From assembly GCA_028692035.1 (NCBI GenBank), contig JAQUYD010000007.1, positions 1 to 50,717 on the forward strand: 50,717 nt of DNA, given 5' to 3'. The translations under genes were made by a program, and so were the position numbers. Within the stretch, counting starts at the first letter, position 1, and the number at the start of each line of letters is the position of its first letter. Below are positions 1 through 8,408 of this stretch, one piece after another. The stretch comes from Oscillospiraceae bacterium (GTDB lineage Bacteria; Bacillota; Clostridia; Oscillospirales; Ruminococcaceae). A model generated the notes under the pieces. It saw only the letters and a list, made by a program, of their open reading frames with translations. It was not told the DNA's origin and did no database searches.

Positions 1-386
1 GCTCCGGGGACATTCTCCCAAACGAGGTATCGAGGTCGAACAAGGTGAGCTGGTACGTTTCGCTGTTCATCTGATTTTCTCATCTCCTTCGTGATCCGAG
101 TCTGCTCCATGAATAGACCGGAGCGTTGCCCAGCAAGTCCGGCACGCTGCCCAGCCACACTCAGGTCCTGGCATGGGCTGCCCCCGCAGATGACATCCAC
201 AGGAGGCAGTGCCGCTCCATCAAGTTTTGTGATATCCCCGACATGGAGCATTTCAGGGAATCGGATTTTTGTCACTTCAATGGGAAAGGATTCGATTTCA
301 CTTGCCCATAAGGGGGTGATACCGTTGCGGACAGCGGCAAGCGGGAAGCCTCCGATCCCATCGAAGAGGCTCCCCATCGTCATCAT
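1..386 (-). CDS. DNA (cytosine-5) methyltransferase, N-terminal part (runs off window)
   Basis: The first 128 residues of a C5-cytosine methyltransferase, which uses S-adenosylmethionine to methylate cytosine in DNA. Motif I (LFDGIGG, residues 7-13) binds the cofactor. Motif IV (GGSPCQDLS, residues 68-76) carries the catalytic Cys72. Motif VI begins at ENV (residues 124-126). The gene continues beyond base 1. Its ATG shares one base with the TGA of the DUF4406 gene upstream, so the two are translationally coupled. Such solitary methyltransferases are common cargo in the conjugation operons of Tn1549-like elements, which fits the TrbL-like gene two genes upstream. No partner restriction enzyme is visible. 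Confidence 0.9.
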   Translation of the reverse strand, partial: MMTMGSLFDGIGGFPLAAVRNGITPLWASEIESFPIEVTKIRFPEMLHVGDITKLDGAALPPVDVICGGSPCQDLSVAGQRAGLAGQRSGLFMEQTRITKEMRKSDEQRNVPAHLVRPRYLVWENVPG

Positions 387-769
387 CAGACCATCCTCAT
401 AGCCTGCTGGGGAGCTTCGGCCGGTGCATTGTTTTTTACTCTGCCTATGGCAAAGCCGTTTTCCTGTTCCGTTACCCGGCGTACCGGGATTCCAAGCCTG
501 TCCGCTTCCTCGATTTCAAGGTGCATCCCAAGCGAGATATGGTCGCCGTAGCACCATAACTCGTCACAACGGGATAACATGGAGATTCCCATGTCAAGTC
601 CAAGCTGACGCTGTTCCGGCTGATGCTCGTCCAGAATGGTAGGGTACAGCAAATGGGGCGCAAAAAAAGCGTGCCCCTCGTTCATCACATGGCGGCACGC
701 TCTCTTGGCAAACTCGGTATTCTTTTCTATGTCCCCGGCATAGGGGGATGCCACATAAATCAATTTCAT
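386..769 (-). CDS. DUF4406-type (nucleoside deoxyribosyltransferase-like) protein
   Basis: A 127-residue protein opening with MKLIYVASPYAGD, the signature of the DUF4406 / nucleoside 2-deoxyribosyltransferase-like fold. It has a later DELWCYGDHISLGM segment typical of the family. The start is placed at this Met because AGAAAGGA precedes it at good spacing; an in-frame start 33 bases upstream has neither a ribosome site nor family similarity. It sits between the TrbL-like gene and the methyltransferase in an ICE gene block and overlaps the methyltransferase by one base. Family members in phages and ICEs have no settled function; nucleotide binding or modification is only an inference from the fold. 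Confidence 0.75.
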   Translation of the reverse strand: MKLIYVASPYAGDIEKNTEFAKRACRHVMNEGHAFFAPHLLYPTILDEHQPEQRQLGLDMGISMLSRCDELWCYGDHISLGMHLEIEEADRLGIPVRRVTEQENGFAIGRVKNNAPAEAPQQAMRMV

Positions 770-788
770 TGGCTTTTTCCTTTCTGCG

Positions 789-1754
789 TTATTTCGGTGC
801 AACCGCCTGCACCACGGTCCGGGTGGTGTTCACAGCAGCTTGCGCCGTATAGACAGCACTCATCACATTGGCCTTTGTACTGGTGTCCAGCCCGAAAGCT
901 CCGGCAATTCTCGGCACTTCCCCTGCGGAAAGCATTAGCCCCAGCCCCAGCAGGGCATGGGTTCTCAGGACCATAAGCCCTGCGGCAAGGATGGTCGCCT
1001 GCAAAAATGTGGTGAGGCACAGGCCGATGATCTGCTTGCACCACTGTGTAAATCCATCAATGTAACCGCGGGGAACGGAGAACATATACAGGCTGCCCAC
1101 GGCAATCTGTATCAGCAATATTCCGCCGCGCTTCAGGTTGGCGAAAAACACTTTAATGACCGAGTATCCCATCATAATAATCATAAAGAGCAGCATGATG
1201 GGATTTGTAATAGCCGTCAGCCCTCCGAACACACCAGAGCCCATGGCGCCGCCGATATCCGTCGAGCTGCCAAGCTCGGCAATGATGTTTCCGGCAAGGT
1301 CGCCGAAGCTGGTTCCATAGCCGGTGATTCCCGCTGTGAGGCTGCTCTGGAGATTGACCGAGAGCTTGAACAGCTCCACCGGTAAGATGGTAAAAAGGGA
1401 CACCGCCATAAAGCCTTTGATGGCGTTTAAGGCGGTGTCTTTTATGCTACCCCGGCCGTGCTGATACTCAATACCGGTTTCAAACACTGACACCACAAGC
1501 CCGGTCCCGTACAGCGCCCAAGCCAGATAAGAGAAAAACAGAATGATGGACTGTACCCATTCCATGGAAAACAGCTCCACTCCCATATTTCCCATTTGTG
1601 CAAAAAAATCAGCAAGAAAGCCGACCACTTGTCCGTAGAGCCATTCGATGATCTGATCCATTACGGTTCCAAGGACAAAGTCCCATACGGCCCTTAGTGC
1701 AAAGGTGATGACAGCGGCGGCAAAAATCGAGACAAAAACCATAGAATGATTCAT
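789..1754 (-). CDS. TrbL/VirB6-like conjugation membrane protein with an AzlD-like N-terminus (chimera)
   Basis: A 321-residue polytopic membrane protein. From about residue 30 it matches the VirB6/TrbL-like family of Clostridium ICEs (CD1112 type): segments such as WVQSIILFFSYLAWALYGTG, VFETGIEYQ, SIKDTALNAIKGFMAV and a C-terminal region rich in Ala/Gly helices. These proteins form the inner-membrane channel of the type IV secretion apparatus. The first 22 residues (MNHSMVFVSI then FAAAVITFALRA) instead resemble the start of AzlD, the small partner of AzlC. The ATG overlaps the azlC stop as ATGA, exactly where azlD normally starts, with AAGGAGG upstream. I read this as a recombination junction near base 1685. 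Whether the fusion protein works is unknown. Confidence 0.75.
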   Translation of the reverse strand: MNHSMVFVSIFAAAVITFALRAVWDFVLGTVMDQIIEWLYGQVVGFLADFFAQMGNMGVELFSMEWVQSIILFFSYLAWALYGTGLVVSVFETGIEYQHGRGSIKDTALNAIKGFMAVSLFTILPVELFKLSVNLQSSLTAGITGYGTSFGDLAGNIIAELGSSTDIGGAMGSGVFGGLTAITNPIMLLFMIIMMGYSVIKVFFANLKRGGILLIQIAVGSLYMFSVPRGYIDGFTQWCKQIIGLCLTTFLQATILAAGLMVLRTHALLGLGLMLSAGEVPRIAGAFGLDTSTKANVMSAVYTAQAAVNTTRTVVQAVAPK

Positions 1755-2437
1755 TTTGCGCCCTCCTTGTTCCTCAAAAGTAGCAACGCAGATGTCACCA
1801 AAAGTGCGGGGAGCATAAAGGCTTTCTGCCCAAACAACAGCAGGGCGGCAATTCCCACGCCAAACCCAAGCAGTGCGGGGGTGTGTACGGCTGTCTTTTC
1901 CCACTGGTCGATGCAAATAATGACAAACAAGGCCGTCATGCAGAAGTCGATTCCCGTCAGTTCAAACGGAATGAGCTGCCCTAAAATGCCGCCAGCCACA
2001 GCGCCGATCATCCAGTAGCAGCGGCTGAACAGTGCCACCAAGAGCATGACCCCTTTTCTGTTTGGCTGCTCCGGGGAGAGGGAACAGTTGACCGCGTAGG
2101 TTTCATCCGTCATGGTGTGGATCATATAAAGGCGGCGGGGCAGGGGCAGCTCGTTAAATTCCTGCAGAAAGGTCAGGCTGTAAAAGGTCTGGCGGCTGTT
2201 CATCAGCAGGGCGGTCAGCGTGACCGTCAGCAGCGAAGCGCCGCTGCAGAGGAAGGTAATCAGCACAAACTGGAATGCACCGGTATAGACCGTAAAGCTG
2301 ACAAGCAGCGAAATATGCCAGCCAAATCCGGCCTCCTCCATCATAATACCATAGGCCATTGCCACAAAAACATAGCTGAACAAAATCGGCAGGGATTTTG
2401 AAAAAGCGGCTTTTATGGTTTGTTTATTGATTTCCAT
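1751..2437 (-). CDS. azlC: AzlC family branched-chain amino acid exporter subunit
   Basis: A 228-residue membrane protein of the AzlC family, the larger subunit of the AzlCD exporter of branched-chain amino acids and their analogues. Visible signatures are the N-terminal AAFSKSLPILFSYVFVAMAY, the SFTVYTGAFQFV segment, the LLMNSRQTFYSLTF loop and a later DETYAV segment, with about six hydrophobic spans. The start at MEINKQ is chosen because family similarity begins there; it overlaps the end of the SGNH gene by 14 bases. Normally azlD follows with an overlapping start. Here only the first codons of azlD seem to survive, fused to the ICE trbL gene, so the exporter probably lacks its partner. 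Confidence 0.88.
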   Translation of the reverse strand: MEINKQTIKAAFSKSLPILFSYVFVAMAYGIMMEEAGFGWHISLLVSFTVYTGAFQFVLITFLCSGASLLTVTLTALLMNSRQTFYSLTFLQEFNELPLPRRLYMIHTMTDETYAVNCSLSPEQPNRKGVMLLVALFSRCYWMIGAVAGGILGQLIPFELTGIDFCMTALFVIICIDQWEKTAVHTPALLGFGVGIAALLLFGQKAFMLPALLVTSALLLLRNKEGAK

Positions 2438-3074
2438 CCGTCTGCTCCGTTTCAAAAATTGATTGAATTGCCGCATACAACGCCTTTGCAAGCGCGGCAT
2501 GACCCGCCTCGTCCAAATGCTCTGCGTCAATGGCGCTTGCCTGCGCATAATCGGATGCCGCCAAAAATGCGATTCCGTTTTCCGCCGCAATGCGCTGATA
2601 CTCGTTTTTCAACAGCTTGGACTGTGCAACAGACCGCTTATCAAACTCGGGGTCAAATTCTGCTTTCCAAACATCATTGCCAAGAAAGATGGGCGAAACC
2701 AGAAGAATTTCTGTCTCTGGCGCAGTTTCCCGCACCAAATGCAGCATGGCAGAAATATGCTCGCCGATTTCGGTAGCCGATGCGTGATATACGCTTTTGC
2801 AATCATTTGTTCCCAGCATCAAAATCAGCATATCCAGTGGGGTGTGTGTCTCCAGCAAAAATGGCAGCATCGCCATACCGTTGCGGTACGGCCTTGCTGT
2901 ATCCTCAAATGCACAGGTTCTGCCGCAGAGGCCAGCCTCGATTACATGGGCGTTTTCAAATCCGAGGAGCCGCTGCAACCGGCCTGTCTAGCACTTTTCT
3001 ACCGGGTAACGCTGGGGTGTTCCCGCAATCAGTCCCCATGTATTGGAATCTCCATAACATAAAATGTGTTTCAT
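2424..3074 (-). pseudogene. SGNH/GDSL hydrolase interrupted by an amber codon
   Basis: From the ATG at 3074 the frame reads MKHILCYGDSNTWGL, the block I motif (GDSN, nucleophile Ser10) of SGNH hydrolases/arylesterases. It runs to codon 28 and then meets TAG at 2990-2988. The same frame resumes with the rest of the family: LMLGTNDCK (block III, GxND) and the C-terminal block with DAEHLDEAGH (Asp and His of the triad). Apart from the stop, all 216 codons are intact. A Trp codon TGG at this place would fit the family, so a single G-to-A change is the likely lesion. A restart at codon 33 would lack the nucleophile. Substrate unknown. Confidence 0.8.
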
Positions 3075-3098
3075 TGCCTTTCCTCTTTTCCGCCGCGC

Positions 3099-3521
3099 CT
3101 AAATACTGTCACCCGCTGCCGCATCCTTTACTAAATCTGCCACAGTAATTCCGTCAAAGTAGGCGTTGGTCATTTCATAATACTTTTTCCACATGGGCAG
3201 GGTACGGCAATCTTGCGCTCTGGCACAAGACTTTGCATCGCAGGCGAGACAGGCAACGGGAGCAAGATCACCCTCTGCCAAACGCAGAATCTCCCCCACG
3301 CGATACTGCTCCGGCGCTTTGGTCAGGCGGTATCCGCCACCTTTTCCGTGCAGCCCCTCAATGAGTCCGTTCCTCGTGAGAATCGGCGTAATTTGTTCCA
3401 GATATTTCAGCGAAATGCCTTGGCGGCTTGCTACAATCTTCATCGGAAGATACCCCTCCTGCTGATGCTCGGCCAAATCAACCAACACACGTAATGCATA
3501 ACGACCTTTTGTTGAAATCAT
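3099..3521 (-). CDS. Rrf2 family transcriptional regulator (IscR/CymR-like)
   Basis: A 140-residue winged-helix regulator of the Rrf2 family: MISTKGRYALRVLVDLA at the N-terminus, the recognition-helix region SRQGISLKYLEQI, and the wing HGKGGGYRLTK. Cys91, Cys94, Cys99 and Cys105 form a cluster at the position where IscR binds an Fe-S cluster, so redox or Fe-S sensing is likely. CymR, which controls cysteine metabolism, is the other close model. Its stop overlaps nothing, but its start overlaps the stop of the TtcA-like gene (ATGA), so it is co-transcribed with tRNA thiolation and cysteine desulfurase genes. The palindrome just downstream of the metY promoter (13277-13291) is a candidate operator; that link is inference. 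Confidence 0.88.
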   Translation of the reverse strand: MISTKGRYALRVLVDLAEHQQEGYLPMKIVASRQGISLKYLEQITPILTRNGLIEGLHGKGGGYRLTKAPEQYRVGEILRLAEGDLAPVACLACDAKSCARAQDCRTLPMWKKYYEMTNAYFDGITVADLVKDAAAGDSI

Positions 3522-4378
3522 TTGCTGCCACCTCCATTTTTGCCGTAGGTTTCCAAAAAGCTATGTTCCACGCCGCCGCTCTTATAGCCCGGCATGGTGT
3601 CCAGCGCCACCTTATGAATGCTGTTGAAAATGCTTTTTTCGATGTTGGGGTTGTCCCGCTTCAGACGGCGCAGCAGAACCTTGACCTCCTGCCGTTTGGA
3701 ACCGCCGCCACCATTGTCACAAGTCGAGCAGTTTTCGGTGAAGCGGCAAGCGCACTGAATGAAATCCAGCTGATTGTATCGTTTCCATGCCAGAATGTCT
3801 CCCTCATGGATACAATAAAGTGGGCGAATCAGTTCCATTCCGTCAAAATTTGTGCTGTGCAGCTTTGGCAGCATGGCTTGCAGCTGGGAGCCGTAGAACA
3901 TTCCCATCACCGTGGTTTCAATCACATCATTGAAATGATGCCCCAGCGCAATTTTGTTGCAGCCCAGTTCTTTTGCCTTGCTGTATAAATGCCCCCGCCG
4001 CATCCGGGCGCAGAGATAACAGGGCGATTGCTCGCTGCTGTTGGCAATCTTAAAAATATCCGTTTCAAAAATCGTAGCCGGAATCCGCAAAAGTGCCAGA
4101 TTGCTCTCGATTTTTTGACGGTTGATTTCGTTATAGCCGGGGTCCATCACCAGATACACCAAATCAAAAGGAACATCGCTGTGCCGATGCAATTCCTGTA
4201 GGAGCTTTGCCATGAGCATAGAATCCTTCCCGCCGGAAATGCACACCGCAATTTTGTCGCCGGGGCAAATCAACTCATATCGTTTGACGGCATAGGTGAA
4301 CGGCCCCCACAGCTCTTTTCGGTATTTCTTTATGATGCTGCGTTCAATCAGCTGGTGTACTTTCAAGTCCTGCTTCAT
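3518..4378 (-). CDS. TtcA-like tRNA 2-thiolation protein (PP-loop ATPase)
   Basis: A 286-residue member of the TtcA family of N-type ATP pyrophosphatases that activate a tRNA base for sulfur insertion. The PP-loop SGGKDS lies at residues 48-53. CYLC (Cys120, Cys123) with the later cysteine group around 209-220 provides ligands for an Fe-S cluster, as in TtcA. GHHFNDVIET is a further family block. TtcA makes 2-thiocytidine-32 using sulfur from IscS; a cysteine desulfurase is encoded directly upstream, 13 bases away. The Gram-positive homologues are less well characterised, so the exact tRNA target is not certain. Confidence 0.83.
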   Translation of the reverse strand: MKQDLKVHQLIERSIIKKYRKELWGPFTYAVKRYELICPGDKIAVCISGGKDSMLMAKLLQELHRHSDVPFDLVYLVMDPGYNEINRQKIESNLALLRIPATIFETDIFKIANSSEQSPCYLCARMRRGHLYSKAKELGCNKIALGHHFNDVIETTVMGMFYGSQLQAMLPKLHSTNFDGMELIRPLYCIHEGDILAWKRYNQLDFIQCACRFTENCSTCDNGGGGSKRQEVKVLLRRLKRDNPNIEKSIFNSIHKVALDTMPGYKSGGVEHSFLETYGKNGGGSK

Positions 4379-4391
4379 GGTATCAATCTCC

Positions 4392-5516
4392 TTATTCTTT
4401 TACCAGCGCATGATAGCAGTGGCCAAAAATTTCAAAAAAGTGTTCCAGTTCCTCGGCTGTTGTCAAGTGGCTCAGGCTAATGCGCCAGGAGGAAAGTGCG
4501 TTTTTTCGGTCACGACTAACGGCGAAAACCGCTTTCGAGGGTGTACCGTCAGACGAGCAGGCAGATTTCACCGATACGCAGACGCCCTGCTTGCTGAGCG
4601 CCTGCTGAAAGGCAGTCCCTTTCACGCCCTGCACGCTGAGATTCAAAATATGCGGCACGGCATTTTGAGGGCTGTTGATGCGCACAGCGGGATATTGCGC
4701 CAAAAAGGCGCGCAATGCGGCGTTCAGGCTTTGCACCGCTTGAACGCGCTGGGATTGCTGTGTCAAAGCGAGGCGCAGCGCGGTTTCTGTAGATGCCGCA
4801 AGGGAGAGGGCGGGGGTTCCGCTGCGATACAGGGTTGTGCTGGAGCCGCCGTGAATTTGCGGCTCGATTGCCACCCCCTGCCGCTTCAAAAGCAGTCCGC
4901 TGCCGTTCAGACCATAAAATTTGTGCGGCGCGATGCTCATGGTGTCCACACCCTCCCAAACAAGCGCCGTTTTTCCAACCGCCTGCGTGGCATCTACATG
5001 GAATCGGCATTGCGGGAACCCCCGCAGAATCTCCGCAACCTGTGCAATCGGCTGCACCGTGCCAAGCTCGCTGTCCACCGCGCAGAGGGCTACCAGCACC
5101 GTGTCCTTGCGCAAGAGCTCTTGCAGCTGTTGCAAATCTACCGTGCCGTTCCGACCGATGTCCAGCAAATCAATTTCATGGCCTGCATTTTGCAGCGCCG
5201 TCAGGCTGCCGCCCACGGAGGAATGCTCCAACGGTGTGGAGATGATGTGCCGCCCGATGTGCCGAGATGCCTGTGCGACACCCTTTATGGCAAGGTTGTT
5301 GGATTCGCTGGCGCCGGAGGTGAAAATAATTTCTGCCGGACTGATTCCGAGAAGCTCTGCGATGGAATCCGTCACGCGGGCCATTTCCTGCTGTGCGGCC
5401 TGCCCGGCACAATGGGTGGAATTTGGGTTGCCGCAAAACTGCTGCTCGGCGCGGCAGAAAGCCTTCAGCACAGCCGGGTCGGACGGGGTATTCGCCGAAT
5501 AGTCAAGATAAATCAT
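4392..5516 (-). CDS. Cysteine desulfurase (NifS/IscS-like)
   Basis: A 374-residue PLP enzyme that removes sulfur from cysteine and hands it on as a persulfide to tRNA thiolation or Fe-S assembly. It begins MIYLDYSANT, has the PLP-stacking His98 (LEHSS), the PLP lysine at K199 in SIAPHKFYG, and a C-terminal loop with SACSSDGTPS where Cys320 is the likely active cysteine. The length is normal for a group I/NifS-type enzyme. Neighbours on both sides are sulfur-using tRNA enzymes (TtcA-like, TcdA, MnmA), so it is probably the sulfur donor for them. The start overlaps the end of tcdA by four bases. Confidence 0.92.
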   Translation of the reverse strand: MIYLDYSANTPSDPAVLKAFCRAEQQFCGNPNSTHCAGQAAQQEMARVTDSIAELLGISPAEIIFTSGASESNNLAIKGVAQASRHIGRHIISTPLEHSSVGGSLTALQNAGHEIDLLDIGRNGTVDLQQLQELLRKDTVLVALCAVDSELGTVQPIAQVAEILRGFPQCRFHVDATQAVGKTALVWEGVDTMSIAPHKFYGLNGSGLLLKRQGVAIEPQIHGGSSTTLYRSGTPALSLAASTETALRLALTQQSQRVQAVQSLNAALRAFLAQYPAVRINSPQNAVPHILNLSVQGVKGTAFQQALSKQGVCVSVKSACSSDGTPSKAVFAVSRDRKNALSSWRISLSHLTTAEELEHFFEIFGHCYHALVKE

Positions 5517-6280
5517 TTGTGGCCCTCCATTCCGGAGAGATCTTTAACCACTTCTCCCGCCAGAATAAGTCCCACCACTGGCGGAACAAAGGCATTGCTG
5601 CCGGGGATCTGCCTGCGCTGAGTACATTTTCTTGCCGTGCCGGGCGGGCAAATACAATGCGCCCGGCAGCTGACGGCCATATCTTCAACGGGTGTCATGG
5701 CAGGCTCTTTGGAATAAACCACCTTTAAGTGCGGAATATGGCGTTTTTTTAGTTCATGGCGCATCACGCGGGCGAGCGGACAAACTGAGGTTTCAAAAAT
5801 ATCTGCCACTTCAAATGCAGTGGGGTCGAGCTTATTACCGGCACCCATGCTGCTAATGATCGGAACCCCGGCCTTTTGCGCCTGCATCACAAGTTCCAGC
5901 TTGCCGCTTACCGTATCAATGGCATCCACCACATAATCATATTGCGTAAAATCAAACTGTTCCGCGGTTTGCGGCGCAAAAAAGGTTTTGTAGGTATGCA
6001 CCTGTGCCTCCGGGTTGATTTCAAGAATCCGCTGTTCGGCTACATCTACCTTATACTGCCCCACCGTTTTTCGAGTGGCAAATATTTGACGGTTTACATT
6101 GGTTAGGCATACGCGGTCATCATCAACCAAGTCCAAAGTCCCGACGCCGCTGCGTGCCAATGCTTCGGCGGTATATCCACCCACGCCGCCAATTCCGAAT
6201 ATGGCGACCCGTGCATGATAAAGCCGTTCCATCCCTGCCTGCCCCAAAAGCAGCTGTGTTCTTGAAAATTGATTTAGCAT
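5513..6280 (-). CDS. tcdA: tRNA threonylcarbamoyladenosine dehydratase (ThiF/MoeB superfamily)
   Basis: A 255-residue E1-like enzyme of the TcdA/CsdL group. It adenylates t6A37 of tRNA and cyclises it to ct6A. The nucleotide-binding glycine loop FGIGGVGGYTAEALARSG is at residues 28-45, followed by DDDRVCLTNVNRQ and the family segment YDYVVDAIDTVSGK. CsdL works with a cysteine desulfurase (CsdA) in E. coli, matching the desulfurase gene that overlaps it here by four bases. Cysteines near the C-terminus (CRAHCICPPG) are unusual enough to note. Another ThiF-family role is possible, but length and motifs favour TcdA. Confidence 0.87.
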   Translation of the reverse strand: MLNQFSRTQLLLGQAGMERLYHARVAIFGIGGVGGYTAEALARSGVGTLDLVDDDRVCLTNVNRQIFATRKTVGQYKVDVAEQRILEINPEAQVHTYKTFFAPQTAEQFDFTQYDYVVDAIDTVSGKLELVMQAQKAGVPIISSMGAGNKLDPTAFEVADIFETSVCPLARVMRHELKKRHIPHLKVVYSKEPAMTPVEDMAVSCRAHCICPPGTARKCTQRRQIPGSNAFVPPVVGLILAGEVVKDLSGMEGHK

Positions 6281-6319
6281 AAAATCTTAAACTTCCATTT
6301 CTATCTCTATTTTACTTTG

Positions 6320-7411
6320 TCAAAAGGCGCGCAGGATCGTGCCACCGCCCACCACCGTGTCGCTGTCATACAGTACCACAGCCTGCCCGGCGGTGACCGC
6401 GCGCTGGGGTTCATCGAACACGATTCGAACTCTGCCATGCTCCAGGGGGGTAGCAGTTGCCCATTGCTCTTGCTGCCGGTAGCGCGTTTTCGCCTTGATG
6501 CGTAGCGGAGCCTCGAGGCTTTCAATCGCAATCCAGTTCATATTCTCGGCAATCAGCGCATCGGTATAAAGCAGTCGCTCCGGCCCTACTGATACCGTAT
6601 TGGCCGCCATATCCTTTTGGAACACATAAGCGGGCGCACCCAGCGCAAGGTTCAGCCCCTTGCGCTGGCCAAGGGTATACCGCACCGCGCCCTGATGGGT
6701 TCCGATGACCTTTCCGCTTTCGTCCAGAAAGTCACCGTGGGGGTATCGCTTGCCGGTATACTGCTCCATAAAGCGGACATAATCGCCGTCCGGCACAAAA
6801 CAAATATCTTGACTGTCATGCTTTTTTGCGTTACAAAAGCCCAGCTTCTGGGCAATTTCGCGCGTTTGCGTTTTGTTTGTTTCGCCCAAGGGAAAGCGAA
6901 TATGCGCCAGCTGCTTTTGTGTCAGCATATACAGCACATAGCTTTGATCCTTGCTTGCGTCCAGTGCTTTTTTCAGCAGATAACACCCGGTGTTTGCATC
7001 TTGCTCCACACGCGCATAGTGCCCGGTTGCCACGCAGGAAAAGCCTTTGTTCTCCGCAAATTGCAGCAGTTTATCAAATTTCATAATGCAGTTGCAATCG
7101 ATGCAGGGGTTTGGGGTACCGCCTGCTTCGTAGGTGCGGATAAATTTGCCGATGATCTGCTCCTTGAACTCCATTGTAAAATCCAGCACTTCAAAGGGCA
7201 TATCCAGCGCAAAAGCCACCTCGCTGGCATCGTCCACATCCTTTTGGGAGCAGCAGGTGTGATAGGGGCTGAGCCCAATGTCTGCGTTGCGGTACAGCCG
7301 CATGGTGGTGCCCTCGCATTGATAGCCCTGCTGCTGCATCAGCCACGCGGCCACCGAGCTGTCCACGCCGCCGCTCATGGCGATAAGCGCTGTTTTTTCT
7401 GCCTGCGGCAT
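6320..7411 (-). CDS. mnmA: tRNA-specific 2-thiouridylase MnmA
   Basis: A 363-residue MnmA, which makes 2-thiouridine at wobble position 34 of Glu, Gln and Lys tRNAs. The PP-loop SGGVDSS is at residues 13-19. GTPNPCIDCN holds the first catalytic cysteine, DSQDICFV the second, and the GYLG-type C-terminal beta-barrel is replaced by the normal YTLGQRKGLN block. The ATG at 7411 is used rather than an in-frame TTG 15 bases upstream because GGAGGG sits at the right distance. It heads the mnmA-tcdA-desulfurase-ttcA-rrf2 series, after a terminator that closes the ABC transporter operon. Confidence 0.95.
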   Translation of the reverse strand: MPQAEKTALIAMSGGVDSSVAAWLMQQQGYQCEGTTMRLYRNADIGLSPYHTCCSQKDVDDASEVAFALDMPFEVLDFTMEFKEQIIGKFIRTYEAGGTPNPCIDCNCIMKFDKLLQFAENKGFSCVATGHYARVEQDANTGCYLLKKALDASKDQSYVLYMLTQKQLAHIRFPLGETNKTQTREIAQKLGFCNAKKHDSQDICFVPDGDYVRFMEQYTGKRYPHGDFLDESGKVIGTHQGAVRYTLGQRKGLNLALGAPAYVFQKDMAANTVSVGPERLLYTDALIAENMNWIAIESLEAPLRIKAKTRYRQQEQWATATPLEHGRVRIVFDEPQRAVTAGQAVVLYDSDTVVGGGTILRAF

Positions 7412-7442
7412 TCCAAATCCCTCCAATTTCTTGTATCAACGA

Positions 7443-7490
7443 AAACACCAAATGCGGGGAGCCAAAAACGACTCTCCGCATTCCGTGTTT
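7443..7490 (-). terminator. Intrinsic terminator after the ABC transporter operon
   Basis: Inverted repeat with outer arms AAACAC/GTGTTT and inner arms AATGCGG/CCGCATT. On the minus strand it is followed by a T-rich tail. It lies just after the stop of the substrate-binding protein gene and before mnmA. Confidence 0.6.
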
Positions 7491-7497
7491 ATGGCGT

Positions 7498-8394
7498 TCA
7501 GCCGACCTTGCCGCCCTCTACTACAAGGCTATCCTCGTAATCAAGGCCGTAGGTGTCCACCAGTGTGGCCTCATAGTCGGCATGGAAAAAGTTTTCCCCG
7601 CCAAGGGTTTCAATCTCGTTATTGAGCCAGTCCAGCAGAGTAGCGTTCCCTTTAGAAACAGCGGGTGCGATGGTGTCCTGACTGCCCAAGGAAGGAATGC
7701 CCACCGTGTATCCCTCGTTTTGCAGGGCAAAGGCAATCACCTCGGTGTTGTCGTTTGCCCACGCAACGCCGTTGCCGTTTTCAAAGGCATTTTTCGCGTT
7801 GGCATAGGTGTCGTATTTTTGCAGTGTCAGGTCAGGATTATTCTGGGTCAGATAGGTTTCGGCTGTCGTGCCGGAGATAACGATGACGGCATCGTCTGCA
7901 GTCAAATCGTCAAGATTCTCAATCACTCTGCTATCCGGGGATACAATTCCCAGCGCCACATTCATGTAGGGCAGTGCAAAGTCAACCTCCTCTGCGCGCT
8001 CGGCGGTGACAGTAAAGTTGGCAAGAATGATATCCACCTTGCCGGTTTGCAGGTACTCAATGCGGTTGGCGGCTTCGGTAGAAACATAGTTGACGGTTAC
8101 GCCCAAATCCTCACCAATGCGGTTAGCAAAATACACATCATAGCCCTGATAATCGCCGTTTTCGTCCACATAGCCAAACGGGTTTTTGTCGGAAAAGACA
8201 CCGATGTTGATGGTGCCGCTCTCCTTGATTTCATCCAGCGTGCGGTAGACCACTCTGGTGTCCGCGCTTCCCGCCGCTGCGGTGCTGCCGGCGGCGCTTT
8301 GCGATGCGGTGGGCTGGCTGCTGCCGCAGGCGGAAAGGGAAAGTGCGAGAGAAAGCCCAAGGGCGGCGGTCAAAATTTGTTTTAGCTTTTTCAT
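7498..8394 (-). CDS. Amino-acid ABC transporter substrate-binding lipoprotein (probably cystine or methionine family)
   Basis: A 298-residue family 3 periplasmic-type binding protein. It has a lipoprotein signal with lipobox LSAC and a Ser/Ala-rich linker, then IKESGTINIGVFSDKNPFGYVDENGDYQGYD-like typical N-lobe text (split here: INIGVFSDKNPFGY, then GYDVYFANRIGEDLGV) and FTVTAERAEEVDFALPY. It captures an amino acid outside the membrane for the permease pair and ATPase encoded just upstream. The start MKKLKQ follows GGAGG. Sulfur amino acids are the likely substrate from context (metY, desulfurase, Met/Cys leader), not from a diagnostic residue. Confidence 0.85.
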   Translation of the reverse strand: MKKLKQILTAALGLSLALSLSACGSSQPTASQSAAGSTAAAGSADTRVVYRTLDEIKESGTINIGVFSDKNPFGYVDENGDYQGYDVYFANRIGEDLGVTVNYVSTEAANRIEYLQTGKVDIILANFTVTAERAEEVDFALPYMNVALGIVSPDSRVIENLDDLTADDAVIVISGTTAETYLTQNNPDLTLQKYDTYANAKNAFENGNGVAWANDNTEVIAFALQNEGYTVGIPSLGSQDTIAPAVSKGNATLLDWLNNEIETLGGENFFHADYEATLVDTYGLDYEDSLVVEGGKVG

Positions 8395-8408
8395 AATAAT
8401 TTCCTCCA

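Noticed and set aside
2988-2990. TAG read as an amino acid (recoding) in this organism
   Set aside because: Other genes in the window appear to use all stops normally and no pyl gene is visible; a point mutation is simpler.
4296-5621. A 441-codon plus-strand open frame
   Set aside because: It is antisense to the cysteine desulfurase and tcdA, has no recognisable domain or ribosome site, and its composition is that of a GC-rich shadow frame.
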